From positions 1,152,948 to 1,216,947 of the forward strand of contig NZ_BNEO01000002.1 in NCBI RefSeq assembly GCF_014905415.1: a stretch of 64,000 nucleotides of DNA, given 5' to 3'. Below, one piece after another: positions 18,534 to 28,382 of this stretch. How positions within the stretch are numbered: the stretch's first letter is position 1; every line of letters starts with the position of its first letter. Made by a program: the position numbers and the translations under genes. The notes beneath the pieces were generated by a model. That model made no database searches. It saw nothing but the letters and a program-made list of their open reading frames with translations, and was not told the origin of the DNA. Origin of the DNA: Virgibacillus salexigens (GTDB lineage Bacteria > Bacillota > Bacilli > Bacillales > Amphibacillaceae).

Positions 18534-18564
18534 TAGAATGTGTACAAAGGGTGGAAAACATTCA
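18534..18564 (-). promoter_or_regulatory. Candidate sigma-G promoter of the SASP gene
   Basis: On the - strand, TGAATG (18559-18564) and CATTCTA (18534-18540) are 18 nt apart. This fits the late forespore sigma-G pattern (TGAATA, about 18 nt, CATNNTA). The downstream gene is a SASP, the classic sigma-G target. Confidence 0.7.
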
Positions 18565-18604
18565 TTTTTTTAATTGGTAGTTCCTGACAATCTTTTTAAA
18601 GAAA

Positions 18605-19804
18605 TTAAAATAAATCTTCATACGCACATTGATTTGTTTTAGCAGTGATTTTTATGGTTTCAATCCCATTCACGGCTTCTTCAAGGGAGTCGGTAAAATC
18701 CGTTCTTGCTTCAAACAGATTTGCCTTTTCACGTTTCGGTTTTGTTTTCGGAGATTTTGGTACAAAAATAGTACAACAATCTTCATATGGAAGGATAGAA
18801 GTCTCATACGTACCTATCTCACGTGAAATTTTAATAATTTCTGTTTTATCCATTGCAATTAACGGACGAATAATTGGATAATTGGTGACTTCATTGATGG
18901 TATTCATACTCTCCATCGTTTGACTAGCAACCTGTCCAAGATTTTCACCAGTTGTCATGGAAAGGATTTCTTGACTATGACAAACTCTTTCACTAATACG
19001 CATCATCATTCTCCGCATAATCGTCATGGCATACTCATTAGGCATCTCTCGGAATATTTCCTGTTGTAATTTTGTAAATGGTACAATATGGACATTAATG
19101 GACTTACCGTATTTCGTTAATTGCTGTGCTAAATCAAGAACTTTTTGTTTTGCACGTTCACTTGTAAATGGTGGAGAATGAAAATGTATGGCTTCAATGT
19201 GTACACCTCGCTTCATTGCAAGATACCCGGCAACTGGACTATCAATTCCGCCTGAAAGCAATAATAGAGACTTTCCAGATGTACCTACCGGAAGTCCTCC
19301 CAGTCCTTGAACAACACTAGAAGTAATATAAGCCGCTTCCAGTCTTATTTCAACTTTAATTTCTAAGTCGGGTTCATGTACATCAACCGAAATTCCTTCC
19401 GTATTCGTTAGCAAATGTTTTCCCAAGACTTGATTCATTTCTTGTGAAGGGATGGGAAAATCTTTATTAATCCGTTTTACAGATACTTTAAATGTTTTTA
19501 CATTCTTCCCTTTTTTCAACGCGTATAACGAAGCTTCTTTTATCTTTTCCGGATCATTTTTCACTTTTATTGCTAAACTCAAGCTTTGTATACCAAATAT
19601 GTTTTTACATTTATTGATTATTGGTTCCGGATCATGGCCATTTAATAAAATAAACATTCTTCCTTGTGTACGTTTCACCTTAATATTGGAGAAATCCCTT
19701 AGTTTATCTTGAATATTCTCTTGCAAACGAATAATAAACTGCTTAATGTTTTTTCCTTTTAAGGCCATCTCACCATAGCGAATTAATATATGATCATATT
19801 GCAT
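18605..19804 (-). CDS. thiI: tRNA 4-thiouridine sulfurtransferase ThiI
   Basis: 399 residues. N-terminal ferredoxin-like and THUMP domains (about 1-165), then the PP-loop SGGIDSPVAGYLAMKRG. The conserved Cys is in YEDCCTIFVP. There is no C-terminal rhodanese domain, the normal Firmicute form. Known role: with ATP and persulfide sulfur makes s4U8 in tRNA and takes part in thiazole synthesis. It starts 7 nt after nifZ ends, so desulfurase and acceptor are co-made. Confidence 0.97.
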   Translation of the reverse strand: MQYDHILIRYGEMALKGKNIKQFIIRLQENIQDKLRDFSNIKVKRTQGRMFILLNGHDPEPIINKCKNIFGIQSLSLAIKVKNDPEKIKEASLYALKKGKNVKTFKVSVKRINKDFPIPSQEMNQVLGKHLLTNTEGISVDVHEPDLEIKVEIRLEAAYITSSVVQGLGGLPVGTSGKSLLLLSGGIDSPVAGYLAMKRGVHIEAIHFHSPPFTSERAKQKVLDLAQQLTKYGKSINVHIVPFTKLQQEIFREMPNEYAMTIMRRMMMRISERVCHSQEILSMTTGENLGQVASQTMESMNTINEVTNYPIIRPLIAMDKTEIIKISREIGTYETSILPYEDCCTIFVPKSPKTKPKREKANLFEARTDFTDSLEEAVNGIETIKITAKTNQCAYEDLF

Positions 19805-19811
19805 TTTTTAT

Positions 19812-20951
19812 CTACTCCATAACTTCTTTAAATTGGCGAATTTTTTCACGTAATACGTTAATAAACCTCTTTAATTCTTCTTTATTATTTTCATAACTCA
19901 TACTCACTCGTAAAGCAGAAGTGGTTCGATCTTCTGACAAGCCACATGCAGCAAGGATTTTACTTTCATCTGTTTTCTTTGAGGAACAAGCTGACTTCGT
20001 TGAAATAAAAATATCTTCATCACTCAACATATGAATGATTACCTCCGGTTTTATACCAGGAATGGAGAAGTTAATAATATGCGGTGCAGCTTCTTTTGGA
20101 GAATTCAGCTTTACTTCCTTTATACTTTCTAACTCTCTAACCAAATATTGCTGTAACTCATACAAATGAAGTTGATCCTTCTTTTCTTTTTCCTTCATTA
20201 ATCGAATGGCTTTCACTATTGATACTGCACCAGCTAAATTCTCTGTCCCGGATCGAATCGCTTGTTCTTGTTCTCCCCCATGAAATAACGGAAAAAGTGT
20301 TGTACGTTGCTTCACATATAAAATCCCTGTTCCCTTTAGTCCATGTATTTTATGTCCGGAAATCGTGCAAAGATCAATACCGCTGTCTGCAAGATCTAGA
20401 GGGATTTTACCAAAGCCTTGGACGTGATCTACATGGAAAAATAATTTCGGATATTGGTTAGCAATCTTACCTATCTCATGGATAGGCTGAATAGATCCCA
20501 TTTCATTATTAACATGCATGATACTGATTAAAATCGTATCTTCTCTAATCGCATTTTTAAGGTCCACGATATCAATGACACCGGATTGATTTACTGGTAA
20601 ATAAGTTATCTCAAACCCCAGTTTCTTAAGGCTCTCGCAGGCATTATACACCGACGGATGTTCAATGTCGGTCGTTATAATATGCTTCCCTCTATTTTGG
20701 TGTTCCAATGCAATCCCTTTTATTGCAATATTATTTCCTTCCGTACCACCAGAGGTAAACACAATTTCATTCGGTTCCACTTGTAAAAGATCGGCTGCTT
20801 GACGTTTAGCCTGAATAAGTAATTTCTCAGCTTCACCACCCATCGGATGAATCGATGATGGGTTTGCAAAAAAAGCAGTGGACACTTGTTCAAAACTTTT
20901 TAAAACAGAAGGGGCAGGTTTGGTTGTTGCACTATTATCTAAATATATCAT
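19812..20951 (-). CDS. nifZ: Cysteine desulfurase partner of ThiI
   Basis: 379 residues, class V PLP enzyme. MIYLDNSATTKPAPSVL at the start; FTSGGTEGNN; the PLP lysine in ISGHKIHGLKGTG; the mobile catalytic Cys in STKSACSSKK. Known role: takes sulfur from cysteine and passes it to ThiI for 4-thiouridine. In B. subtilis this gene (nifZ) also directly precedes thiI. Confidence 0.95.
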   Translation of the reverse strand: MIYLDNSATTKPAPSVLKSFEQVSTAFFANPSSIHPMGGEAEKLLIQAKRQAADLLQVEPNEIVFTSGGTEGNNIAIKGIALEHQNRGKHIITTDIEHPSVYNACESLKKLGFEITYLPVNQSGVIDIVDLKNAIREDTILISIMHVNNEMGSIQPIHEIGKIANQYPKLFFHVDHVQGFGKIPLDLADSGIDLCTISGHKIHGLKGTGILYVKQRTTLFPLFHGGEQEQAIRSGTENLAGAVSIVKAIRLMKEKEKKDQLHLYELQQYLVRELESIKEVKLNSPKEAAPHIINFSIPGIKPEVIIHMLSDEDIFISTKSACSSKKTDESKILAACGLSEDRTTSALRVSMSYENNKEELKRFINVLREKIRQFKEVME

Positions 20952-21001
20952 AACTAGTTAACTCCTATCTTAGCAAAACACATGTGTTCCTTTACGCTTA
21001 G

Positions 21002-21031
21002 AAAAAAGGATATTAAATAATATCCTTTTTT
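21002..21031 (-). terminator. Terminator of ezrA
   Basis: A 13-bp perfect stem AAAAAAGGATATT (21002-21014) pairs with 21019-21031 around a 4-nt loop. It lies between ezrA and nifZ. Confidence 0.85.
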
Positions 21032-21045
21032 CTACGTATTTTTAT

Positions 21046-22746
21046 TCAATTAAGCGTTACTTCACCTTCTTGGTAAGCCTCAATTCGCTTTAATGCACCA
21101 GGATCAATTTCTTCCACAGCTTTTGCTGCATGTTCTAGCGATAGCTCATATTCATAATTTCTAAATAGCCGCTCCGATTCAGCTAATTTTGCTGCTAACA
21201 TTGGATATTGACTACGATACCTATTCGCATATTGGATGACTTGTTCCGTTAAATAAGCTTGTTCTAACATGAGATCGGTTTGTTCCATTGCATATTCTAC
21301 TGCATTTTTAGCGTCATTTAATGCTTGCTGCACTTCAGTCATATCTAAGGGCTGACTCTCCAACGTTTTTAATACCCGCTGGTTTTTATGGCTAGCCGTT
21401 TCGATTAGGTTCCAAATAAAATTAGGAATACCTGGAACATTGCTCTTTTTAAGTTTACGCTGGATATGATATAACTGATTGCGCATTTCTGTCAATTTTT
21501 CTTTTGCTTCCAGTTCATCTTTGCGTAAGTTATTAATTCGTTTTTTAAACGCTTCATGTTTTTCTTTTAGTAGTTCAATTTGCTGAAAGCCTTCTTCAAT
21601 TTCATCTCTAAGCTTTGTATGAGGTGTATTATCATGTTCCATATCCGATAAGAGCTCTTCAAGCTGCCCATTTAACTTAGTAATTGATTTTTCCAATGAC
21701 AGGTATTTTTCCATATCTTCATCTTCAAAGTAATACGCTTTTTTCAATTGTTCTACATCATGTTTCGTATCAATAAACGTGTTATTCATCTCTTCTAATG
21801 TAGTTTGATAGGATGGAACTTTTGTATCAACATAATTTTTAGCAATTGCCTCTTTTTCAAGCAGTTGATACATTTCTTTTATTCGTGCATCTACCTCCTC
21901 AATAACCAGTTCAGCATCGGTAAAGTCTCCTGTTTCTAAATCGCTCACGATATGTAGTAGCCTATCTTGATAACCTTTTATTTCTTTTTCAAAAGCTAAG
22001 TGATCAACTCGATAACCTTCTTCTTTCATTTCTTTTAATCCGCCATGAAGTTCATCTAGTTGGGAAGGTAACTCTTGCTTACTCTTTTGATAGAGCCTTG
22101 GAAATTCATCGAGCTGCACTTCTACCGCGTCTAGTGAAGCTCTTAATTGATCTACTAGCTTTTTTGCTTCTAAATAATTTCCATCCGCTATTAATGCATA
22201 ATATTGGGATAGTTGTTCTGCCAATTCATCGAGCTTACCTTCAAAAAACATGTCTGCTTTCCCAAATTGATATCTATTTTGGGATAATTGCTTACGTAAT
22301 GATTTAATCGTTGGTTCTACATGCTCAACTTCTTTTCGACTTGATTCTTCAGAATGAAGTAACTCTTCAACTTCTTTTAAAATGTCCTCAATTTCCACTT
22401 CTATTGATTGTAGGATACGTTCTACATCAGCTAATACTTTTTTAGCTTTTGTAAAGCGATAACGATCAGCAGATTCTTCTGCATCAAAGAGAAGTTCCTC
22501 AATATCCGTTAACTCTTTTGTGACTATATGCTCCCATCGTTCTTTCCATGCTTCAAACTTATCCTGTGTCTCACCAGATAAGTTCAGTATCTTGATACGG
22601 GAGAGCTCAGAATTGATGTTTCGACCCATAATATCCATTTTCCAGGCTTCATAACGATCGACAACATCATATACTCTTTTACGTAAAATAAGTCCAATAA
22701 TGATTAGTGTAATGACTACAAGTATACCGCCTATGATGTATGCCAT
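21046..22746 (-). CDS. ezrA: Septation ring formation regulator EzrA
   Basis: 566 residues. One N-terminal membrane anchor (about 2-22, AYIIGGILVVITLIIIGLIL) is followed by RKRVYDVVDRYEAWK and about 500 residues of spectrin-like coiled coil. Known role: membrane-anchored inhibitor of FtsZ ring assembly at the poles that also works in the divisome. The start is ATG at 22746, 5 nt after GGGAGGC. The longer reading frame to 22872 has no SD and would bury the anchor. Confidence 0.95.
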   Translation of the reverse strand: MAYIIGGILVVITLIIIGLILRKRVYDVVDRYEAWKMDIMGRNINSELSRIKILNLSGETQDKFEAWKERWEHIVTKELTDIEELLFDAEESADRYRFTKAKKVLADVERILQSIEVEIEDILKEVEELLHSEESSRKEVEHVEPTIKSLRKQLSQNRYQFGKADMFFEGKLDELAEQLSQYYALIADGNYLEAKKLVDQLRASLDAVEVQLDEFPRLYQKSKQELPSQLDELHGGLKEMKEEGYRVDHLAFEKEIKGYQDRLLHIVSDLETGDFTDAELVIEEVDARIKEMYQLLEKEAIAKNYVDTKVPSYQTTLEEMNNTFIDTKHDVEQLKKAYYFEDEDMEKYLSLEKSITKLNGQLEELLSDMEHDNTPHTKLRDEIEEGFQQIELLKEKHEAFKKRINNLRKDELEAKEKLTEMRNQLYHIQRKLKKSNVPGIPNFIWNLIETASHKNQRVLKTLESQPLDMTEVQQALNDAKNAVEYAMEQTDLMLEQAYLTEQVIQYANRYRSQYPMLAAKLAESERLFRNYEYELSLEHAAKAVEEIDPGALKRIEAYQEGEVTLN

Positions 22747-22896
22747 ATAATGCCTCCCAACTAAATTCCTATAAGAGGATGGACGTTTACAATTTACAAT
22801 AATAACCGTCGCAAATAGTAATCTAATTATAATAATACCATGTTTACCGCCATTTTTGCTAAAAAAATACAAATAAATTGCGGATTCGCATATTTT

Positions 22897-23535
22897 TTAT
22901 TTACAGAAAACTTCATTTACTATTTCTCTTTGTTGTTCCACAAGAAAATCCAACCATTGATGGATTGTTTTTGTGTAGTTTTGAACAAATAATTGATGGG
23001 AAGATTCACCAATAATATGATCCTTCCATTCATTATGCATCATATACGGTGTTACAAGCATCCCTTTTAATTGCATCAATAAATAATTCCGATCATTAAT
23101 TGAAGTTGCTCGCTTGTTTACAACCTCAAAAAAAGCTTTACTTATAAAATGATTTTCTTTGGCTAAATACGTAACAGCCATTTCCCGAACAAATACGGAG
23201 TCTAACGAAAGTTCTCTATGTATAAAACACGAGAATTGATGATTGTCTTGCTTGTACTGTATAATAATGAAAATTAATTCCTTTAATTGATCTAGTGCAT
23301 TTAAATCTTTATGTTCTTCAAGGGCCGTTTCCAGGGTATTTAGGTAATTTTCGTAATAGTTCGTAACAGCGAATTCTAAAAGACCTTGTTTACCTCTAAA
23401 ATAGTAGCTAATAAGCGAAACATTAACATTTGCTTTATCTGCTATATCACGTACAGAAGTGCCGTGAAACCCTTTTTGAAAGAATAATGACGATGCAGCT
23501 TCGATTACTTTCTGTTTTGAGAGATTATTTTTCAT
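22897..23535 (-). CDS. refZ: TetR-family division regulator RefZ
   Basis: 212 residues. N-terminal TetR helix-turn-helix (about 5-50: VIEAASSLFFQKGFHGTSVRDIADKANVNVSLI in two stretches, then SYYFRGKQGLLEF) with an all-helical C-terminal domain. Position between ezrA and ytsP and likeness to YttP identify RefZ. Known role: binds specific chromosomal motifs near the origin and inhibits FtsZ to time and place the sporulation septum. The start is ATG at 23535 after AAGGAGTGA. Confidence 0.88.
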   Translation of the reverse strand: MKNNLSKQKVIEAASSLFFQKGFHGTSVRDIADKANVNVSLISYYFRGKQGLLEFAVTNYYENYLNTLETALEEHKDLNALDQLKELIFIIIQYKQDNHQFSCFIHRELSLDSVFVREMAVTYLAKENHFISKAFFEVVNKRATSINDRNYLLMQLKGMLVTPYMMHNEWKDHIIGESSHQLFVQNYTKTIHQWLDFLVEQQREIVNEVFCK

Positions 23536-23645
23536 AAGATTCACTCCTTACATCTCAAATACGACAGTGAGAGGATTTATCCTGCAATTTTCGCTCGACA
23601 ATATAATTATGAATGTCGAAAAAACAAATAGAAAGGAAAGTGTAT

Positions 23646-24128
23646 ATGTTCCAGGCCAGTATGTATTCAGGAGATAAAGTAAAAGATTATGGTTTATTAA
23701 TTCGTCAATTACAAGCATTAAGTGAAGACGAAAAAGATCCTATAGCAATCCTATCAAATGCTTCCGCATTATTGAATCAATTTCTAGAGGAGACGAATTG
23801 GGTTGGATTTTATCTATGGAAAGAGGACGAACTTGTTCTTGGACCTTTTCAAGGCCTACCAGCTTGCATTCGAATCGGTTATGGAAAAGGTGTATGTGGT
23901 ACTGCAATTCAAGAAAAAGCTACCCAACGGATCTCAGATGTCCATCAATTCCCAGGACATATCGCTTGCGATAGTGCTACTAAATCAGAAATTGTTGTAC
24001 CTGTTATCATCAACGGTACGATTTATGGGGTTCTTGATATTGACAGCCCTGTAACAAATCGATTTGATGAGACAGATCAAGAATACTTAGAGAAATTTGT
24101 TGATACGTTGCAAGGGTATTTATCCTAA
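23646..24128 (+). CDS. ytsP: Free methionine-(R)-sulfoxide reductase, GAF type
   Basis: 160 residues forming one GAF domain. The three conserved cysteines are Cys74 (GLPAC), Cys84 (GKGVCGTA) and Cys108 (HIACDSATKSEIVVP). Known role: reduces free Met-R-sulfoxide, with thioredoxin as the likely donor. The start is ATG at 23646 behind GAAAGGAAAG; a longer frame from 23613 lacks an SD. It diverges from refZ. Confidence 0.94.
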   Translation: MFQASMYSGDKVKDYGLLIRQLQALSEDEKDPIAILSNASALLNQFLEETNWVGFYLWKEDELVLGPFQGLPACIRIGYGKGVCGTAIQEKATQRISDVHQFPGHIACDSATKSEIVVPVIINGTIYGVLDIDSPVTNRFDETDQEYLEKFVDTLQGYLS

Positions 24129-24168
24129 GTTATTTAGAGTAAAAGATAGTGTATTATACTGCCACCTG

Positions 24169-24199
24169 AGCTGTCGAGTCAATTTCGACAGCTTTTTTT
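24169..24199. terminator. Terminator between ytsP and dgcP
   Basis: A 9-bp stem AGCTGTCGA (24169-24177) pairs with 24185-24193 and runs into TTTTTTT on the + strand. It ends ytsP. Confidence 0.85.
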
Positions 24200-24263
24200 G
24201 GTATCGGCTTTAGATTCATCAAAAGAAAACGATGTATAGATGTATAGATGTATATATACCAAG

Positions 24264-26054
24264 CTATTTAAGTTTTACATTTTTCACCACACTGTTTTTC
24301 CCTGTATTTTTCGCTTCATAAAGTGCTTTATCTGCTCGAATAAACAATTCACTGACTGAATCATTTATCGTTCTTGTCCAGAAAGAGACCCCGCAGGAAA
24401 GTGTAACAGAAGGTGATGTAGAAGTCTTCACTTTTCCGCATATTTTATCCGCTATTTGAACAGCTTCATTAATCGATGTATTTGGTGCATAAATCGCTAA
24501 CTCCTCCCCTCCCCATCTAGATGGAACAAATGCTTGTTTTGAATAATCAATGATAATATTAGCAACTTGTTTTAACACTTCATCACCAATAGGATGGCCA
24601 TGTTCATCATTTATCTTTTTAAAATCATCAATATCAAATAAGATCAGCGATCCCTTCTCAGCCACTTTCATTTCCTTGATAATAACTTCTTCTAAATGAT
24701 TGCGTGAATATAGATTGGTAAGATAATCCGTAATAACTGCTCTTTGTAATTCTTCCTTTAAAATGGCATTAGACAGGGCTAATGAACAATGCTGGATAAG
24801 CGATTGTAATAACTTATATACTTCAAATGTGAAATAATAGGGTGATTCATGCATGATTACAACAAAACCATACACTTCATACTCTTGACGCATGGGGATT
24901 ACCATAAGAGATCGATATGGTAAATGCGGATATTCATCATAATCACCTTTAAATACTGGATAATCTATTTCCTTAAATAAAAATGCAGTAAACGCTTCGC
25001 TGTTTTTTGATTTAAAATAACTTGTACTTGCTGATAGTATATCTACTCTATTTTCACTATGTCTAAAAATAAACCCTATCTCAGAAGCTTGGCAAACCTC
25101 TTCAATCTTATCTCGGACCGATTCTGTAATATCAGTCAAATCTAAATTTGAATTCACCTTATGTGTGACATCGTTAATTAGTTTTAAATCGGAAATTAAA
25201 TGATTAGAAGTTTCAAGTAAACTCACATTTTCAATAGCCATACCAGCAGTATGCGCAATATGCGTAATACAGGATATTTGCCGCTCTAGCAACATACCTG
25301 GACTATCTTTCAAAAGTAGTTGGATGACACCATAGACTCCTTGTTTTCCAGTAAGAGGTGCGTATATCTTTCTACTATCCTTATCAACATTCTCCAATTG
25401 GACTCCCCCGGTTACAAATGCCTTGGAACTGTAGCTCTTTGTTTCATCATCTGTATAAGCGATTGTTTGAATGGGAATATCGTCATCGAGCTCTGTATCA
25501 TGAGATAATAAAAATTGGATTACATTGTCTGGATAGAATGTTTGAATGGTCCGGTATACTTCCTTTAATATTTCTGATTTATGTGTCATTGTAAAGACGC
25601 TTATGGAAAATTCATATAAGAATGGGTAGATATCCTGGTTGCTCATCATTTGCTGGGCTAGCTTTAACACTTTCCTTGTCTCTGATTGAATTGTTTGCAA
25701 AATGGAAATAGAATTTATATCAGAAAACCTCACATATAAAAGCAGCCCAGAAGTTACATTTAAGTAATAATCCTTTTCGTATGAATAAAAGCAAAACAGA
25801 TCCTTAGAAATATCTTTGCTATTTAACCCTTCTTCCAACAACTCCTTACTAACTAAATCCGTTGAAATTAAGTGATATGTAGAAGACTCTTTCATCCACT
25901 TATACATACCGGTTAATTGAATACATGGAAGCCGATTTATTTGAATGGCTATGAGGGATACGAATTCCTCATAGGATCGGCAGTCCCAATTAGTTATTAC
26001 ATCAAAATAGTACTGCTGTAATTCTCTCTTTACAACTTGTGAATTCATCATCAT
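24264..26054 (-). CDS. dgcP: Diguanylate cyclase with GAF-type sensors (DgcP/YtrP)
   Basis: 596 residues. The N-terminal half has GAF-like regions (about 140-420) and no membrane segment. The C-terminal GGDEF domain (about 430-590) has DYLTNLYSRN, LILFDIDDFKKINDEHGH and the active-site motif GGEEL at 515-519. GGEEL keeps the catalytic Glu residues but has Leu for Phe. No RxxD inhibitory site is evident just upstream. Known role of the orthologue: makes c-di-GMP from GTP, lowering motility. Position next to rpsD matches ytrP. The start has three ATGs in a row behind AGGTGA; the first is used. Confidence 0.88.
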   Translation of the reverse strand: MMMNSQVVKRELQQYYFDVITNWDCRSYEEFVSLIAIQINRLPCIQLTGMYKWMKESSTYHLISTDLVSKELLEEGLNSKDISKDLFCFYSYEKDYYLNVTSGLLLYVRFSDINSISILQTIQSETRKVLKLAQQMMSNQDIYPFLYEFSISVFTMTHKSEILKEVYRTIQTFYPDNVIQFLLSHDTELDDDIPIQTIAYTDDETKSYSSKAFVTGGVQLENVDKDSRKIYAPLTGKQGVYGVIQLLLKDSPGMLLERQISCITHIAHTAGMAIENVSLLETSNHLISDLKLINDVTHKVNSNLDLTDITESVRDKIEEVCQASEIGFIFRHSENRVDILSASTSYFKSKNSEAFTAFLFKEIDYPVFKGDYDEYPHLPYRSLMVIPMRQEYEVYGFVVIMHESPYYFTFEVYKLLQSLIQHCSLALSNAILKEELQRAVITDYLTNLYSRNHLEEVIIKEMKVAEKGSLILFDIDDFKKINDEHGHPIGDEVLKQVANIIIDYSKQAFVPSRWGGEELAIYAPNTSINEAVQIADKICGKVKTSTSPSVTLSCGVSFWTRTINDSVSELFIRADKALYEAKNTGKNSVVKNVKLK

Positions 26055-26160
26055 TCACCTATTCTCATGAATTAATTAGTTCAAATTACATATCCATTAT
26101 ATACCAAATAGTTCTTTGTGCCTATCAAGAACTTTGTCGAATACTTTTTTTATAGAAAGG

Positions 26161-26189
26161 TTGACTCACACCAATAAAAATTATATACT
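26161..26189 (+). promoter_or_regulatory. Sigma-A promoter of rpsD
   Basis: TTGACT (26161-26166) and TATACT (26184-26189) are spaced by exactly 17 nt, a near-consensus vegetative promoter. It drives a leader of about 185 nt before rpsD. Confidence 0.85.
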
Positions 26190-26195
26190 ATTCTT

Positions 26196-26380
26196 TGTGT
26201 AAAATAATAAAGTAGCCTTAGTGAACCGACGTTTGCAATTTCATGTTGTTCCTCTCTATTGAGGTGTATCGCGTAACTCTTAGCTGCTGGAGCGATGGTA
26301 CATGAAGACAACATGGTCAAGCGTAATGGAACACGGCCTTTTATTTTATGCAAAATAAAATAAAAAGGAGGAAATGTCTT
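26196..26380 (+). promoter_or_regulatory. rpsD leader, probable S4 autoregulatory region
   Basis: About 185 nt of untranslated leader separate the promoter from the rpsD ATG. Near the end, CCTTTTATTTTAT (about 26336-26348) can pair with the A/T-rich stretch ending in AAAAAGG (to about 26369), taking in the first bases of the SD. In B. subtilis S4 binds its own mRNA leader and represses translation. This region is the likely equivalent. No coding gene is supported inside it. Confidence 0.6.
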
Positions 26381-26983
26381 ATGGCTCGTTATACTGGATC
26401 AGTATGGAAAAAATCACGTCGTCTTGGCATTTCATTAACTGGAACTGGTAAGGAATTAGATAAGCGTCCTTACGCTCCTGGTCAACATGGACCAAATCAA
26501 CGCAAGAAAATTTCGGAATATGGCTTACAACTACAAGAGAAGCAAAAACTTCGCTTCACATATGGTTTAAATGAGCGCCAATTCCGTACATTGTTTGACA
26601 AAGCTGGCAAAATGAAAGGTATCCATGGTGAAAACTTCATGTTACTACTTGATTCTCGCCTAGATAACCTCGTTTACCGTTTAGGGTTTGCTCGTACACG
26701 TAGACAAGCTCGTCAACTAGTGAACCACGGACATATTACTGTTGATGGTGGTCGCGTTGATATTCCATCTTATTTGGTAAAACCAGGTCAAGTTATCAGC
26801 TTACGTGAAAAATCAAAGAATCTTGATATCATTAAAGAAGCAATCGAAGTGAGTAACTTCGTTCCTGAATATTTATCATTTGATGCAGATAAACTAGAAG
26901 GCACGTTCACTCGCTATGCAGAGCGTGAAGAGCTTCCAGCTGAAATTAACGAAGCGCTTATTGTTGAGTACTACTCTCGCTAA
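26381..26983 (+). CDS. rpsD: 30S ribosomal protein S4
   Basis: 200 residues starting [16 protein letters not shown], with the S4 RNA-binding domain [18 protein letters not shown] and [20 protein letters not shown]. Known role: primary 16S rRNA-binding protein that nucleates the 30S body; also an autoregulator. The start is ATG at 26381 behind AAAAAGGAGG, not the upstream in-frame ATG at 26348. Monocistronic with its own promoter and terminator. Confidence 0.98.
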   Translation: MARYTGSVWKKSRRLGISLTGTGKELDKRPYAPGQHGPNQRKKISEYGLQLQEKQKLRFTYGLNERQFRTLFDKAGKMKGIHGENFMLLLDSRLDNLVYRLGFARTRRQARQLVNHGHITVDGGRVDIPSYLVKPGQVISLREKSKNLDIIKEAIEVSNFVPEYLSFDADKLEGTFTRYAEREELPAEINEALIVEYYSR

Positions 26984-27000
26984 AAAGCAGTTAGCAGTTA

Positions 27001-27039
27001 AACCCCAACCCCTTTTCCTAAAGGCTGTTGGGGTTTTTT
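27001..27039 (+). terminator. Terminator of rpsD
   Basis: A stem AACCCCAAC (27001-27009) pairs with 27027-27035, with a second inner stem, and is followed by TTTTTT. Confidence 0.9.
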
Positions 27040-27101
27040 CTGACTTAAGCTTTAATTTAAGATCTCGGATAGGGCGAATTGGACGTTTATCAACGCACCT
27101 C

Positions 27102-28226
27102 TTACATTTTAATAATGATCCGTGATGTTTCTCCATTTGCTAGCTTATCAAATCCTTCATTTATATCTTCTAATCGAATCGTTTCAGATAGTAATTGATC
27201 CACCTGTAAACGACCTCTCTCAAACAATGAAAGATACTGAGGAATATCTCGCGCTGGAACACAGCTACCAACATAAGATCCTTTCAGACTTCGTTCTTCT
27301 GCTGTAAGGCTAACGTAAGGAAAGGAAAAGTGATGTTCTGGATCTGGTAATCCTGTAGTCACTGTCGTACCTCCCCGCTTTGTAATACCATACGCTACTT
27401 CCATTGCAGATACGACTCCAGCAGTTTCAAATGTGTAATCTAGACCACCAGCTGTTGCTTCTCTCACTTTATTCACTATATTGGTATCGTTGGAATTAAA
27501 TATATCCGTAGCGCCAAGTTTTTTGGCTTGCTTCAACTTTGATTCATTAAGATCTATGGCTATCACTCGGCTTGCTCCAGCCTCTTTTGCACCAAGCAAT
27601 GCGCTTAATCCTACACCTCCTAATCCAACCACGGCAACTGTGCTTCCAAATTTAATATTTGCAGTGTTTACAACTGCACCAACACCAGTAATAACAGCAC
27701 AGCCAAACAAAGCAAGATGTTCAAAAGAATGATTTGATTCGACTTTAATTAATGAATTCCTGGACACTACTGCGTATTCTGAAAACGCTGAAACACCAAT
27801 ATGATGATAAATTGGTTCATTATCAGCATACAGTCTAATGCCTCCATTTATTAATGTACCTTCGTTATTAGCATAAGCAGCTGGTTCACACAAAGCGGGG
27901 CGCCCCTCCTGGCATGGTAAGCAATGGCCACAGCTAGGTACAAACACACATACAACATGATCGCCAACTTGTAAATCGGTTACACCTTCACCAAGCTCTT
28001 TAACTATACCAGCTGCCTCATGACCTAATGCCATTGGTAAAGGTCTAGGACGGCTTCCATTAATCACAGATAAATCAGAGTGACATAGACTTGCGGCTTT
28101 TATTTGTATTAAAACTTCACCTCTTTCAGGTCTCTTCAATTCTAAGTTTTCAATCGTAAGCGGTTTACTTTCAGCATACGGTTGGGCCAAACCTGATTCC
28201 CGCAACACAGCTGTTTTGGTTTCCAT
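27102..28226 (-). CDS. Zinc-dependent alcohol dehydrogenase (MDR family)
   Basis: 374 residues. Catalytic zinc ligands are in SLCHSDLS and GHEAAG. The structural zinc loop is CGHCLPCQEGRPALC. The coenzyme motif is VAVVGLGGVGLSALLGAKEAG, followed by VIAIDLN, whose Asp points to NAD(H). Known family role: NAD-dependent oxidation of alcohols, long-chain or formaldehyde-thiol adducts. The substrate cannot be told. The start is ATG at 28226 behind AAAGGAGGT; the longer frame has no SD. Confidence 0.92.
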   Translation of the reverse strand: METKTAVLRESGLAQPYAESKPLTIENLELKRPERGEVLIQIKAASLCHSDLSVINGSRPRPLPMALGHEAAGIVKELGEGVTDLQVGDHVVCVFVPSCGHCLPCQEGRPALCEPAAYANNEGTLINGGIRLYADNEPIYHHIGVSAFSEYAVVSRNSLIKVESNHSFEHLALFGCAVITGVGAVVNTANIKFGSTVAVVGLGGVGLSALLGAKEAGASRVIAIDLNESKLKQAKKLGATDIFNSNDTNIVNKVREATAGGLDYTFETAGVVSAMEVAYGITKRGGTTVTTGLPDPEHHFSFPYVSLTAEERSLKGSYVGSCVPARDIPQYLSLFERGRLQVDQLLSETIRLEDINEGFDKLANGETSRIIIKM

Positions 28227-28344
28227 CTCTAATACCTCCTTTAAAGCAGAATTGAATATAAAGTTCATTTTTATTATAGCAAAAATTCGAAAGTACAAAT
28301 AATTCCCAACGATGTTTACTAGAGTTGTTGTATGTTAATATAAA

Positions 28345-28370
28345 AAAACACAGGACAATGCCTGTGTTTT
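28345..28370 (-). terminator. Terminator of tyrS
   Basis: A 10-bp stem AAAACACAGG (28345-28354) pairs with 28361-28370, followed by TTTT on the - strand just past the tyrS stop. Confidence 0.88.
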
Positions 28371-28382
28371 AAATGATATGTT

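Noticed and set aside
22747..22872. N-terminal extension of ezrA
   Set aside because: The extra 42 codons have no SD and would precede the membrane anchor. ATG 22746 behind GGGAGGC is clear.
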